Below are positions 38,678 through 47,220 of a stretch of 64,000 bases of DNA, in pieces (position 1 is the stretch's first letter; each line of letters begins with the position of its first letter). The position numbers and the translations under genes were made by a program. The stretch is from positions 1-64,000 of the forward strand of contig NZ_PSTT01000109.1 of NCBI RefSeq assembly GCF_002931235.1, written 5' to 3'. The notes below the pieces were generated by a model that did not search any database, was not told where the DNA came from, and worked only from the letters and a program-made list of their open reading frames with translations. The DNA is from Subtercola sp. Z020. Its GTDB lineage: Bacteria > Actinomycetota > Actinomycetes > Actinomycetales > Microbacteriaceae.

Positions 38678-39886
38678 GTGAGTAGTTACGCGAATCTTCT
38701 GAAGACCCGGGGCGTCGGGCGGATCATGGCCGCCCAGTTGGTGGCCCGCTTCCCCTTCGGTATGCTCTCGCTCGCCTTCCTGCTGCACATCGAGCGCGTG
38801 CACGGCTCGTACGGCGCCGCCGGCCTCGTGCTTGCCGCACTGTCGATCGGGCAGGCCATCGCCGGGCCCCTGACCAGCCGGCTGATGGGCCGCTGGGGCA
38901 TGCGCCCCGTCATCACCGGCACCATCGTGATCTGCGCGTTCGCCGTCTCCGTCATCGCCCTGGTGCCGATGACCATCCCGGTGACGATGGGCGTGGCCCT
39001 CGTGGCCGGCCTCACCATGCCGCCCATCCAACCCGCCGTGCGCACCATCTACCCGAAGATGGTGAACTCGAAGCAGCTCACGCCGCTCTTCTCCCTCGAC
39101 GCGTCTGCCCAGGAGATCATCTGGGTCGTCGGCCCGGTCATCACCACCTTCACCGCGACACAGGTCGGCACGATCGAGGGCATCCTGCTCGCGGTCGCGT
39201 TCCTGATCGGCGGCGGAGCCTGGTTCCTCTCGAGCCCCGAGCTCGGCCGTGTACGCATCCCGCGCAGCCGTAAGCGTCTCGGCGCCGTCTTGACGAAGCC
39301 CCCCGTGCTGCTGGCGACCATCGTCGGCTTCCTCCTCGTGGCGGCCTGCGCTGCGATCGAGGCCGGGGTGGTCGCCTCCTTCGGGCACGGCGGCGCCGAA
39401 GCCGGCATCGTGCTGGCGATCTTCGCTGTGGGCTCGCTCGTCGGCGGCCTCGCACTCGGGCACGTCGGAATCGGCCCATGGGCGCTCGCCCAGCGGATGC
39501 TCGTGGTCTTCATCGGCACGGCGATCGCCGCCATCTCGCTGAATGTCTGGTGGCTGTCGGTGTTCCTCTTTCTCGCCGGTGTGGGAATCGCCCCCGCCCT
39601 CGCGGTGATGTTCTCGATCGTGTCGTCGAGCGTTCGATTCAGCGAGACCGCGGAGGCCTACGGCTGGGTCGGCACAGGGCAGCTCATCGGCGCGGCGGTC
39701 GGGTCGGCTCTCGCGGGCTTCCTGATCGACGCCCAGGGGCCGACCGGCGCCTTCCTCGTGGCAGCGGGCCTCGCCCTCGTCGGCTTCCTCGTTCCGCTCG
39801 TTCTGCGCAGCTGGCACCCCGACCTCCGCGGCAGGGATGCGAGCCCGATCGCCGACACCGAACCGTTCGCCACGGTCTCGGGCTGA
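38678..39886 (+). CDS. MFS transporter
   Basis: A 402-residue major-facilitator protein with about twelve hydrophobic helices, starting NLLKTRGVGRIMAAQLVARFP and carrying the helix 2-3 loop SRLMGRWGMRPVI. It resembles YfnI/ProP-like efflux MFS members of actinobacteria; the substrate is unknown. GTG start is followed directly by homology; no ribosome-binding site is visible and a TACACT box lies 9 nt upstream. A 20-bp palindrome overlaps the promoter, so it is likely repressed by an unlinked regulator. Confidence 0.87.
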   Translation: MSSYANLLKTRGVGRIMAAQLVARFPFGMLSLAFLLHIERVHGSYGAAGLVLAALSIGQAIAGPLTSRLMGRWGMRPVITGTIVICAFAVSVIALVPMTIPVTMGVALVAGLTMPPIQPAVRTIYPKMVNSKQLTPLFSLDASAQEIIWVVGPVITTFTATQVGTIEGILLAVAFLIGGGAWFLSSPELGRVRIPRSRKRLGAVLTKPPVLLATIVGFLLVAACAAIEAGVVASFGHGGAEAGIVLAIFAVGSLVGGLALGHVGIGPWALAQRMLVVFIGTAIAAISLNVWWLSVFLFLAGVGIAPALAVMFSIVSSSVRFSETAEAYGWVGTGQLIGAAVGSALAGFLIDAQGPTGAFLVAAGLALVGFLVPLVLRSWHPDLRGRDASPIADTEPFATVSG

Positions 39887-39918
39887 GCAGAGACGGTCGA
39901 ACGCGGGAGAATGGAGCC

Positions 39919-40743
39919 ATGACAACCGCTCCGCTCATCCCGCTCAATGACGGCCACAGCATCCCCCAGGTCGGCCTGGGCGTCTACAAGGTCTCCGATT
40001 CGGAGGCGGTGGATGCCATCGCCTCCGCCCTGCAGAGCGGCTACCGGCACATCGACACGGCCACCCTCTACGACAACGAGACCGGTGTCGGCGAAGCGGT
40101 GAAACGTGCGGCGGTGCCCCGCGCAGAGATCTTCGTCACCACGAAGGTGTTCCAGGACCGGCACGGCTACGACGAAGCGCGGCGCTCGTTCGATGAGAGC
40201 CTGCAGCGACTCCAGCTGGAGTACGTCGACCTGTTCCTCATCCACTGGCCGGCACCGAAGCAGAACCGCTACGTCGAGACGTGGCGTGCCCTGGAGAAGA
40301 TCCAGGCCGATGGTCTGGCCCGCTCGATCGGTGTCTCCAACTTCCACACCCACCACCTCGACCGGCTCGCGGCCGAGACGAGCATCGTGCCGAGCGTGAA
40401 CCAGGTCGAACTGCACCCGTGGCTGCCGCAGGCGGAGCTGCGCGCGTACCACGCTGCGCACGGAATCGCGACCGAGGCCTGGTCGCCGCTCGCCCGCGGC
40501 CGGGTTCTCGACAACCCGGTTCTCGACGAGATCGCAGCCAGGCACGGCGTCTCCGCCGCGCAGGTCGTCATCCGGTGGCATGTTCAGCTCGGCAACGTGG
40601 TGATTCCGAAGTCGATCACTCCGTCGCGCATCGCCAGCAACATCGACATCTTCGACTTCTCGCTCGACGACGACGATCTGGCCCTGATCGCCACGCTCGA
40701 GAGCGGCGAGCGCACCGGGCGCGACCCCGACGACGTCGGCTGA
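39919..40743 (+). CDS. Aldo/keto reductase (AKR5-like)
   Basis: A 274-residue NADPH-dependent (alpha/beta)8 reductase similar to 2,5-diketo-D-gluconate reductases. Catalytic residues are visible: Asp46 and Tyr51 in HIDTATLYDNE, Lys in TTKVF near 75, His in LIHWP near 110; also SIGVSNFHTHHLD, NQVELHPWLPQ and VIPKSITPSRIASN. GAGAAT (39907-39912) ends 6 nt before the ATG. It is convergent with a second aldo/keto reductase of another subfamily. Confidence 0.93.
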   Translation: MTTAPLIPLNDGHSIPQVGLGVYKVSDSEAVDAIASALQSGYRHIDTATLYDNETGVGEAVKRAAVPRAEIFVTTKVFQDRHGYDEARRSFDESLQRLQLEYVDLFLIHWPAPKQNRYVETWRALEKIQADGLARSIGVSNFHTHHLDRLAAETSIVPSVNQVELHPWLPQAELRAYHAAHGIATEAWSPLARGRVLDNPVLDEIAARHGVSAAQVVIRWHVQLGNVVIPKSITPSRIASNIDIFDFSLDDDDLALIATLESGERTGRDPDDVG

Positions 40744-40774
40744 GAATCGAGACGGCCGCCGGAGCCCCGCACGC

Positions 40775-41758
40775 TCACCAGCGGGAGTGGATGCTGCCCC
40801 GGAAGTAGCGGTCGTAGATGCGGTGAACCCCCTCGTCGAAGGCCGTTCCGAGCGGAGGCACCGAGCCGGCTGACGCGTTGGCGACGGCCTGGCCGGGATT
40901 GCGGGCACCGGGGATGACCGTGCTCACCCCCGGCTGCTGCGCCACCCACGCCAGGGCGGCCGTCGCTGGCGCCACCCCTTGCGGAACGAGTTCGGCGAAG
41001 GCGCGGGCGGCCTCGACCCCGGTCTCGAAGTCGACGCCCGAGAACGTCTCCCCGACGTCGAAGGCGCTGCCGTCGCGGTTGTAGGTGCGGTGATCGTTCG
41101 CGTCGAAGGTCGTCTCCGCCGTGTACTTGCCGCTCAGGAGCCCCGACGCGAGCGGCACCCGCGCGATGATTCCCACACCGGCTTCGCGCGCGGCCGGCAG
41201 CACCTCGTCGAGCGGCTTGAGGCGGAAGGCGTTCAGGATGATCTGGATCGTCGCAGTGCCGGGCCGCGCGATCGCCGTCAGCGCCTGTTCCGTCGTCTCG
41301 ACGCTGAATCCGTAGGCCGCGATGCGCTCTTCGGAGACCAGAGTGTCGAGCGCATCGTAGACAGCGTCGTCGCTGAACACCTCGGTGGGCGGGCAGTGCA
41401 GCTGCACGAGGTCGAGAGTCTCGACGCCCAGGTTCTGGCGCGAGCGATCCGTCCACAGGCGAAAGTTGTCGAGCACGTAGTTCGAGGCGACCTGGGCCTC
41501 GCGGCGACCCATCTTCGTCGCCACCGTGATCGAATGCCCGGGATTGGCAGACAGGTACGAGCCGATCGTCTGCTCGCTGCGCCCGTCGCCGTACACGTCG
41601 GCCGTGTCGAAGAGGGTCACGCCGGAGTCGACCGCCGCATCGAGCACAGCCAGGGCATCCGCTTCGCGCACGTCACCCCAGTCTGCACCGAGCTGCCAGG
41701 TTCCGAGTCCGATCTCTGAGACGGTGCGGTGGGTACGGCCGAGTTCACGTGAATGCAT
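40775..41758 (-). CDS. Aldo/keto reductase (YajO/Tas-like)
   Basis: A 327-residue aldo/keto reductase: SEIGLGTWQLG, FDTADVYGDGRSEQTIG with catalytic Asp and Tyr, VATKMGRRE with Lys, DLVQLHCPP with His, and VIPGARNPGQAVANASA at the NADPH phosphate site. It is distinct from its convergent neighbour. TAGGCT (41765-41770) lies 6 nt before the ATG, so the mRNA is probably leaderless. Substrate unknown; a general carbonyl reductase role is likely. Confidence 0.92.
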   Translation of the reverse strand: MHSRELGRTHRTVSEIGLGTWQLGADWGDVREADALAVLDAAVDSGVTLFDTADVYGDGRSEQTIGSYLSANPGHSITVATKMGRREAQVASNYVLDNFRLWTDRSRQNLGVETLDLVQLHCPPTEVFSDDAVYDALDTLVSEERIAAYGFSVETTEQALTAIARPGTATIQIILNAFRLKPLDEVLPAAREAGVGIIARVPLASGLLSGKYTAETTFDANDHRTYNRDGSAFDVGETFSGVDFETGVEAARAFAELVPQGVAPATAALAWVAQQPGVSTVIPGARNPGQAVANASAGSVPPLGTAFDEGVHRIYDRYFRGSIHSRW

Positions 41759-41843
41759 TCCTTCAGCCTAGGGCGCATAACAACCCCGTAACCATGTTGT
41801 CCCGTGGGGCTTGTTCTCAGCGTCTTCTCTCTACAGTTGCCGC

Positions 41844-42851
41844 ATGAAACGAAAAATCCTCGTCATCGGCGTGCTCGCCTCGACGCTGCTGCTGGCCGGA
41901 TGCTCGGCCTTCGGCAGCTCGTCGTCGAACGCCTCGGGCCCATCCGGCGGCTCCGGCACATCCGGCGGCTCATCGGGCACCAGCGAGGTCGTGCCCGACG
42001 AGCCGGGTGCCTCCGACAGCGGTGGATCGCTCGCAGCGGGAGCGCCGGGTGCAGGCCGCGATGCCGCGCCCCTCCTCCCCGACGCGCAGGTCGTGACGAC
42101 GGGAACCATCGCGCTGCGGGCCGACGACCCGGTGGGCACAGCTGACCGGGCGGTCGCCCTCGCAACCGGGCTCGGCGGCCACGTCGACAACCGTACAGAG
42201 CAGTCGTCGGGCCAGGCCCGCGCCGATCTCGTGCTGCGCATCCCGAGTGCCAGAGTCGATGAGGCCGTCGACGGGCTGAAGACGCTGGCCACCGTCGACT
42301 CCGTGGCCATCACGGCGACTGATGTCACCGCCCAGGTCAGCGACGTGAACGCACGCATCACCGCGTTGCAGACCTCGGTGAACCGGCTACTCGACCTGAT
42401 GGCGAAGGCGAGCGACACCACCGATCTCATCGCGCTGGAATCGACCCTCTCTGAACGTCAGGCCGACCTCGACGGCCTCACCGCGCAGAAGAACGCGATC
42501 GCCGACACCGTTCAGTACTCGTCGATCACCGTGAGCATCGCCCGCACCGAGGCGGTCGCGGTCGCGACGCCGGGCGACTTCTGGAGCGGGCTCGGCACCG
42601 GCTGGAGTTCGCTCGTGACCGCCCTGTCGGCCGCACTCGTCGCGTTCGGCGTACTCGTGCCGTGGCTCGTCACGCTCGGGGTCATCGCCCTCGCGGTGCT
42701 GGCGATCATCCGGCTGGCCGCCCGCCGCCCCCGGCCGGCAGCGACAGCAGCAAGAGCGGCGACAGCGACACCGGCAGCAGCGACACCGGCAGCAACAGCA
42801 GCGCCAGCCACCGCAGCACCCGACCCGTCGCCCTCCGAAACATCCAGCTGA
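41844..42851 (+). CDS. DUF4349 lipoprotein
   Basis: A 335-residue predicted lipoprotein with a positively charged start, hydrophobic core and lipobox LLAGCS (Cys near residue 20). A Gly/Ser linker is followed by the DUF4349 domain (about residues 85-285): TTGTIALRADDPVGTADRAV, LATVDSVAITATDVTAQVSDVNARI and a coiled-coil region ending ARTE. A C-terminal membrane helix (about 255-300) leads into an Ala/Thr/Pro repeat tail. TACAGT (41832-41837) ends 6 nt before the ATG. Function unknown. Confidence 0.88.
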   Translation: MKRKILVIGVLASTLLLAGCSAFGSSSSNASGPSGGSGTSGGSSGTSEVVPDEPGASDSGGSLAAGAPGAGRDAAPLLPDAQVVTTGTIALRADDPVGTADRAVALATGLGGHVDNRTEQSSGQARADLVLRIPSARVDEAVDGLKTLATVDSVAITATDVTAQVSDVNARITALQTSVNRLLDLMAKASDTTDLIALESTLSERQADLDGLTAQKNAIADTVQYSSITVSIARTEAVAVATPGDFWSGLGTGWSSLVTALSAALVAFGVLVPWLVTLGVIALAVLAIIRLAARRPRPAATAARAATATPAAATPAATAAPATAAPDPSPSETSS

Positions 42852-42894
42852 TTTGCAGGCTGTAGGGAATCGACTACCCATCTGCGGTGTTGCA

Positions 42895-42909
42895 TGTATC
42901 AAAGATACA
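42895..42909. promoter_or_regulatory. TGTATC-AAA-GATACA inverted repeat upstream of the hexapeptide gene
   Basis: A 15-bp perfect inverted repeat in a locally AT-rich stretch, ending 20 bp before the TTG start at 42930. The symmetry and spacing resemble operators of small winged-helix repressors such as PadR, but no such regulator gene is in the window. Assignment to a family is inference. Confidence 0.4.
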
Positions 42910-42929
42910 AGCAGGGCAGGGAGACAGCG

Positions 42930-43346
42930 TTGAGCAAAGTGTATGTGGAGATCGAGAACGAGTTCGGCGAGCTCGCGCGGTACAAGCACCACCTGAATGG
43001 GCGAGGCTTCATCTCCGCGACCGCCACCGTGCACCCGACCGCCTACATCGAGTCGTCGGCCTACGTCGAACCCGATGCGCAGGTCGGCCAGGGCGCATGG
43101 ATCGGAGCAGGCAGTTGGATCGACAAGGGCGCCCTCGTGGGCGCAGGCGTCTTCATCGGTGCGAACGTGCACGTCGGCATGGATTCGCGCATCGGCCGGG
43201 GCGCGAAGATCGGCAGCCACACCCGCATCGGTGACCGCGCGGTGATCGCTGATTCGACGCATGTCGCGCACGATTCGGTGGTTCCCGACGACGGCGTGAT
43301 CCGTCCGTCGTCGCAGGCAGAGGGGTCGTTCGCGACAGCGGCGTGA
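42930..43346 (+). CDS. Hexapeptide-repeat (left-handed beta-helix) protein
   Basis: About 138 residues. Apart from a 25-residue N-terminal segment it is built of hexapeptide turns (ATVHPTAYIESSAYVEPDAQ, IGAGSWIDKGALVGAGVFIG, IGRGAKIGSHTRIGDRAVIA) as in acyltransferases and gamma carbonic anhydrases. TTG is chosen because GGGAG lies 6 nt upstream; an ATG at 42894 inside the palindrome is the alternative and lacks such a site. The enzymatic activity cannot be assigned. Confidence 0.7.
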   Translation: MSKVYVEIENEFGELARYKHHLNGRGFISATATVHPTAYIESSAYVEPDAQVGQGAWIGAGSWIDKGALVGAGVFIGANVHVGMDSRIGRGAKIGSHTRIGDRAVIADSTHVAHDSVVPDDGVIRPSSQAEGSFATAA

Positions 43347-43366
43347 CTGCGCTCTAAGCTGTGGCC

Positions 43367-44083
43367 ATGAGGCTCCTCTTCAGCGTGCTCCGAACGGTCG
43401 TGGCCGTGGCGATCGCCGCCGCGATCATCGGGCAGCTCATCCACTCGGCGGGGAACGCGGCGGCGGCCGACCCGGCCTCCGTCGGGTTCGTGGCCGTCAA
43501 CTTCTTCAGCTTCTTCACGATCGACTCGAACGCCGCCAGTGTCGTCGTGCTTCTCGCCGGGGTCGTGCTGGTCGCCCGTCGCGTGCACCCCGACCCGGTG
43601 CTCTTCACGACCGTGCGTGCCGCCGTGGTCACCTACATGGTCACCACCGGAATCGTCTACAACCTCCTCTTGCGGGGCATCGCTCTGCCGCAGGGCCAGA
43701 CGCTCGCCTGGTCGAACGAGATCCTGCACGTCATCGCGCCTCTCTACCTGCTTCTCGACTGGCTGTTCGCGCCCGGTCGCGTTCCGCTGGAGTGGAAGAA
43801 GCTGTGGGCGATCGTGGCCTTCCCGATCGTCTGGGTGCTGTACTCCCTGGTGCGCGGGCCCCTGGCCATCGACGCCGCGACCGGCGCACCGTGGTATCCG
43901 TACCCCTTTCTGAACCCCGCCACGTCGCCGAACGGCTACCTCTCCGTCTCGTTCTACGTCATCCTGATCGGCCTGGTCATCGTGGCCCTGGGTGCGGGCG
44001 CCATCCGGGTCAGTCGCGGCCGTGGCTCCGGCCGTGGCTCCGGCCGTGGCTCCGGCCGGCCCGAGAGACGTATAGTTAGTTAG
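43367..44083 (+). CDS. Pr6Pr family membrane protein
   Basis: A 238-residue protein with six to seven hydrophobic helices; FFSFFTIDSNAASVVVLL, VTTGIVYNLLLRG, EILHVIAPLYLLLDWLFAP and WVLYSLVRGP identify the Pr6Pr (FAR-17a/AIG1-like) family of unknown function. TAAGCT (43355-43360) ends 6 nt before the ATG at 43367. The C-terminal tail is a GRGS repeat encoded by three exact 12-bp units (44018-44053). The stop codon lies in the likely promoter of the next gene. Confidence 0.85.
   Translation: MRLLFSVLRTVVAVAIAAAIIGQLIHSAGNAAAADPASVGFVAVNFFSFFTIDSNAASVVVLLAGVVLVARRVHPDPVLFTTVRAAVVTYMVTTGIVYNLLLRGIALPQGQTLAWSNEILHVIAPLYLLLDWLFAPGRVPLEWKKLWAIVAFPIVWVLYSLVRGPLAIDAATGAPWYPYPFLNPATSPNGYLSVSFYVILIGLVIVALGAGAIRVSRGRGSGRGSGRGSGRPERRIVS
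44018..44053 (+). repeat. 12-bp exact triplicate in the Pr6Pr gene tail
   Basis: Three identical units GGCCGTGGCTCC encode GRGS x3 at the cytoplasmic C-terminus of the membrane protein. Confidence 0.9.
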
Positions 44084-44122
44084 GCTAAAGCAACTAGCCA
44101 CTGACCGACTTCGGAGCATCCT

Positions 44123-45865
44123 GTGGCCTCTCGCACCGCACTCTTCACCAAAGACCACCCGCGATACCGGTGGGTCGCGCTCAGCAACACCACTCTCGGT
44201 GTGCTGATGGCGACGATCAACTCCTCGATCGTGATCATCTCGCTGCCGGCGATCTTCACCGGCATCGGCCTGAACCCGCTCGAACCCGGCAACGTGAGTT
44301 ACCTGCTGTGGATCCTGATGGGATACATGCTCGTCACAGCGGTCTTCGTGGTGACCTTCGGGCGGCTGGGCGACATCTTCGGCCGGGTGAAGATCTACAA
44401 CATCGGCTTCATCGTGTTCACGGTGGGGTCGATCGCCCTGGCCCTCGACCCGTTCACCGCCGGCGCCGGAGCCCTGTGGCTCATCGTCTGGCGCGTGGTC
44501 CAGGGCGTCGGCGGCGCGATGCTGTTCGCGAACTCGACCGCAATCCTCACCGACGCCTTCCCGGTGAACAAGCGGGGGTTCGCCCTCGGCATCAACCAGG
44601 TCGCCGCCATCGCCGGCAGCTTCATCGGCCTGATCGTCGGTGGACTGCTCGCCGTCGTCGACTGGCGCGCCGTCTTCTTCGTGAGTGTGCCGATCGGCAT
44701 CATCGGCACGATCTGGTCGTACAAGTCGCTGCACGAGGTCGGCACCTCGGCGAAGAGCTCGGTCGACTGGCCCGGCAACATCACCTTCGCGGTCGGGCTG
44801 ACGGCCGTGCTCGCCGGAATCACCTACGGCATCCAGCCCTACGGAGACCAGACGATGGGCTGGCTGAACCCGTGGGTGCTGGCCGCGATCATCGGGGGCC
44901 TCGCCTTGCTGGTGGTCTTCGTTCTGATCGAACTGCGGGTGCCGAACCCGATGTTCAACATGCACCTGTTCGCAATCCGGGCGTTCTCCAGCGGCATCTT
45001 CGCGGGTCTCCTCGCAGCGATCGGCCGCGGCGGCCTGCAGTTCATGCTGATCATCTGGTTGCAGGGCATCTGGCTGCCGCTACACGGCTACTCGTACGAA
45101 GACACTCCGCTCTGGGCGGGCATCTACCTCCTGCCGATCACCATCGGCTTCCTCATCGCCGGGCCGCTCTCCGGCGCCCTCTCCGACCGCTTCGGCGCCC
45201 GCGCCTTCGCGACGATCGGCTTGCTCCTGAACGCAGCGACGTTCATCGCCCTGCTGCTCATCCCCGTCAACTTCGAGTACTGGGAGTTCGCGCTGATCAC
45301 CGGCCTCAGCGGTATCGGATCGGGCCTGTTCAGTTCACCGAACCGCACCGCGATCATGAACAGCGTGCCGGCGAACCAGCGGGGCTCGGCCTCCGGGATG
45401 GCCGGAGCCGCCCTCAATGCGGGCAGCTCGCTGTCGATCGGCGTGTTCTTCTCCCTGATGATCGCGGGGCTGGCGTCGTCGCTGCCGAGTGCGATGACCG
45501 CCGGCCTCAGCCAGAACGGCGTGCCTGCGGATGTCGCGGCCCAGGTCGGCCAGACTCCCCCGGTCGGCAGCCTGTTCGCCGCATTCCTCGGCTACAACCC
45601 GATCGAGAACCTGCTGGGGCCGTCGGGCATCCTGAGCTCGCTTTCGAGCCAGAACGTCGCCATGCTGACCGGGAAGACCTTCTTTCCCGAGCTGCTGTCG
45701 GATCCGTTCCACGACGGGCTCGTGCTCGTCTTCGTCGTGGCTGCGGCAATGTCGGTGGTGGCCGCGGTCATGTCGATCACCCGCGGTTCGAAGTACGTGC
45801 ACGCCGACGAATCCCCCGCCGAAAGCCCGCAGGAGCTGTCGGGGGCCTCCAGCTCCCCGGTGTAA
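44123..45865 (+). CDS. MFS drug-efflux transporter (DHA2/EmrB-QacA type)
   Basis: A 580-residue fourteen-helix exporter: [36 protein letters not shown] (motif A), [18 protein letters not shown] and [23 protein letters not shown] (motif C-like). Family members export drugs, dyes or toxic metabolites by proton antiport. The GTG start has GGAG 6 nt upstream. A MarR gene follows 9 bp later, the usual arrangement of a self-repressed efflux operon. A half-symmetric TAGTT...AACTA element lies at 44073-44096. Confidence 0.92.
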   Translation: MASRTALFTKDHPRYRWVALSNTTLGVLMATINSSIVIISLPAIFTGIGLNPLEPGNVSYLLWILMGYMLVTAVFVVTFGRLGDIFGRVKIYNIGFIVFTVGSIALALDPFTAGAGALWLIVWRVVQGVGGAMLFANSTAILTDAFPVNKRGFALGINQVAAIAGSFIGLIVGGLLAVVDWRAVFFVSVPIGIIGTIWSYKSLHEVGTSAKSSVDWPGNITFAVGLTAVLAGITYGIQPYGDQTMGWLNPWVLAAIIGGLALLVVFVLIELRVPNPMFNMHLFAIRAFSSGIFAGLLAAIGRGGLQFMLIIWLQGIWLPLHGYSYEDTPLWAGIYLLPITIGFLIAGPLSGALSDRFGARAFATIGLLLNAATFIALLLIPVNFEYWEFALITGLSGIGSGLFSSPNRTAIMNSVPANQRGSASGMAGAALNAGSSLSIGVFFSLMIAGLASSLPSAMTAGLSQNGVPADVAAQVGQTPPVGSLFAAFLGYNPIENLLGPSGILSSLSSQNVAMLTGKTFFPELLSDPFHDGLVLVFVVAAAMSVVAAVMSITRGSKYVHADESPAESPQELSGASSSPV

Positions 45866-45874
45866 AGTCGAGGA

Positions 45875-46312
45875 ATGCCAGACGAATCCAGCATCGACCG
45901 CCACGACGTTGCCGAACGCCTGACGCTGGCCATCAGCAGGCTGAACCGCCGCATCCGTCCGGTCGGAGACGAGTTGAGCAACGGCGTGCTCTCCGCGCTC
46001 TCGAGCGTGAAGAACGCCGGCCCCCTCCGCCCGAGCGACCTCGCGCGCCTCGAGAACGTGGCCGCGCCGACGATGACCCGCATCGTGGCCGACCTCGAGA
46101 ACCGGGGGCTCGTCGAGCGCGAACCCGACCCGGCCGACGGTCGTTCCTTTCTCCTCCGCGCGTCGGAGTCGGGTGTGGAGGCCGTCGCCGCGGCGAAGCT
46201 GTCGCGCACCAACCGCGTGCTGCAGCTGCTCGCCGACCAGAGCGACGATGAGATCGGTCGGCTGCTGAACGCCCTTCCGGCGCTGGAGGCCGCTGCGTCG
46301 AACCGCGCCTGA
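45875..46312 (+). CDS. MarR-family transcriptional regulator
   Basis: A 145-residue winged-helix protein: LRPSDLARLENVAAPTMTRIVADLENRGLVERE with the wing DPADGRSFLLRAS. Position directly after the efflux gene suggests it represses that operon in response to a transported compound. TAAAGT (45863-45868) ends 6 nt before the ATG and GAGGA sits in the gap, so it may also have its own leaderless promoter. The stop is 3 bp from the convergent SRAP gene stop. Confidence 0.9.
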   Translation: MPDESSIDRHDVAERLTLAISRLNRRIRPVGDELSNGVLSALSSVKNAGPLRPSDLARLENVAAPTMTRIVADLENRGLVEREPDPADGRSFLLRASESGVEAVAAAKLSRTNRVLQLLADQSDDEIGRLLNALPALEAAASNRA

Positions 46313-46315
46313 CGC

Positions 46316-47074
46316 TCAGCCTGCCAGGTCGACGGGTTCGATCAGCGTCGCATCGGCCGGGTCGAGGGTGCGCGAATTGTTGACCGTGCGCGCCACCGGG
46401 TAGGTGGTGATGGAACGGGCCACCGAGGTCGAGCTGCGATCGAGCAGGTGCAGCAGGGCATCCGGAGCCGTCACACGGTCGGGGTCGAGCCACTGCGTCC
46501 ACAGGTCGGGCTGCAGGAATACGGGCATACGATCGTGCACCTCTCCCGACGCATCCCGCGCCTCACGGGTGATGATCGTGAAGGTCACGTGCCAGTCGTC
46601 GTTCTCCTTGCGCACGCTGTAGAGACCGGCAGCGGCGAGCACCTCGACATCGGCGTGGATGAAGTAGGGCTGCTTGCCGTCGCTCTGCTGCTGCCATTCG
46701 TAGTACCCGGTCATCGGCACGATGCAGCGATGGGAGGCGAAGGCGCTGCGGAACATTCCGTTCGTCGCCACCGACTCGAGCCGCGCATTGATCGGGGCGG
46801 GCCCGCCCGGCTTCGACCAGGCCGGTTTCAGCCCCCATTTCGCGAGCTCGAGGCTCCGCTCGACGCCCCGCTCGACGCCCCCAGGCGCGTCCGCACCGGC
46901 GCGATCGTCGGCTGCGGCGTCGTCGGCTCTCTCCACGCGCTCTCGGATGATCGGGGCCTCGTCCGTCGGCGCGACACTGTACCTCGGTCGCCAGTCTTCT
47001 GCGCTCCCCCCGCGCGCGATGAACTCCAGAATGAGGTCATCGGTCTCCTTGTTCATCGCGAACCTGCCGCACAT
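46316..47074 (-). CDS. SOS response-associated peptidase (SRAP/YedK/HMCES)
   Basis: Crosslinks to abasic sites in single-stranded DNA through the N-terminal Cys to protect the genome. The 252-residue protein starts MCGRF, giving catalytic Cys2 after Met removal, with PINARLESVATNGMFRSAF, RCIVPMTGYYEWQ (catalytic Glu) and the His-containing HDRMPVFL region. A polar insertion at about 50-75 is unusual. The ATG is preceded by GGGGAAGACGG. The gene is alone, convergent with MarR. Confidence 0.94.
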   Translation of the reverse strand: MCGRFAMNKETDDLILEFIARGGSAEDWRPRYSVAPTDEAPIIRERVERADDAAADDRAGADAPGGVERGVERSLELAKWGLKPAWSKPGGPAPINARLESVATNGMFRSAFASHRCIVPMTGYYEWQQQSDGKQPYFIHADVEVLAAAGLYSVRKENDDWHVTFTIITREARDASGEVHDRMPVFLQPDLWTQWLDPDRVTAPDALLHLLDRSSTSVARSITTYPVARTVNNSRTLDPADATLIEPVDLAG

Positions 47075-47097
47075 CCCGTCTTCCCCTTCGTCTTTCG

Positions 47098-47220
47098 TCG
47101 TGGCTGCGCTGGTCGTCGTCGGTCGTGGCTGCGCTGGTCGTCGTCTCTCGCTACGGCGCGGGGTGGGTGCGTTCCCATTGTTCGCGCTACGGCGCGGGGT
47201 GGGTGCGTTCCCACTGTTCG
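47098..47220. repeat. Tandem duplications downstream of the nagZ-like gene
   Basis: Two near-exact 25-bp units (47098-47122, 47123-47147) are followed by two 36-bp units (47149-47184, 47185-47220) that differ at one base. The second 36-bp unit contains the last codons and stop of the GH3 gene; the first is a downstream copy of that gene end. Confidence 0.9.

Noticed and set aside
44078-44096. IdeR/DtxR iron box near TTAGGCTAA
   Set aside because: Only the central nine bases match the consensus; the flanking arms do not, and the transporter is of a drug-efflux type.
47098-47220. CRISPR-like array
   Set aside because: Only two tandem units of each type with no spacers; these are slippage duplications and no cas gene is near.
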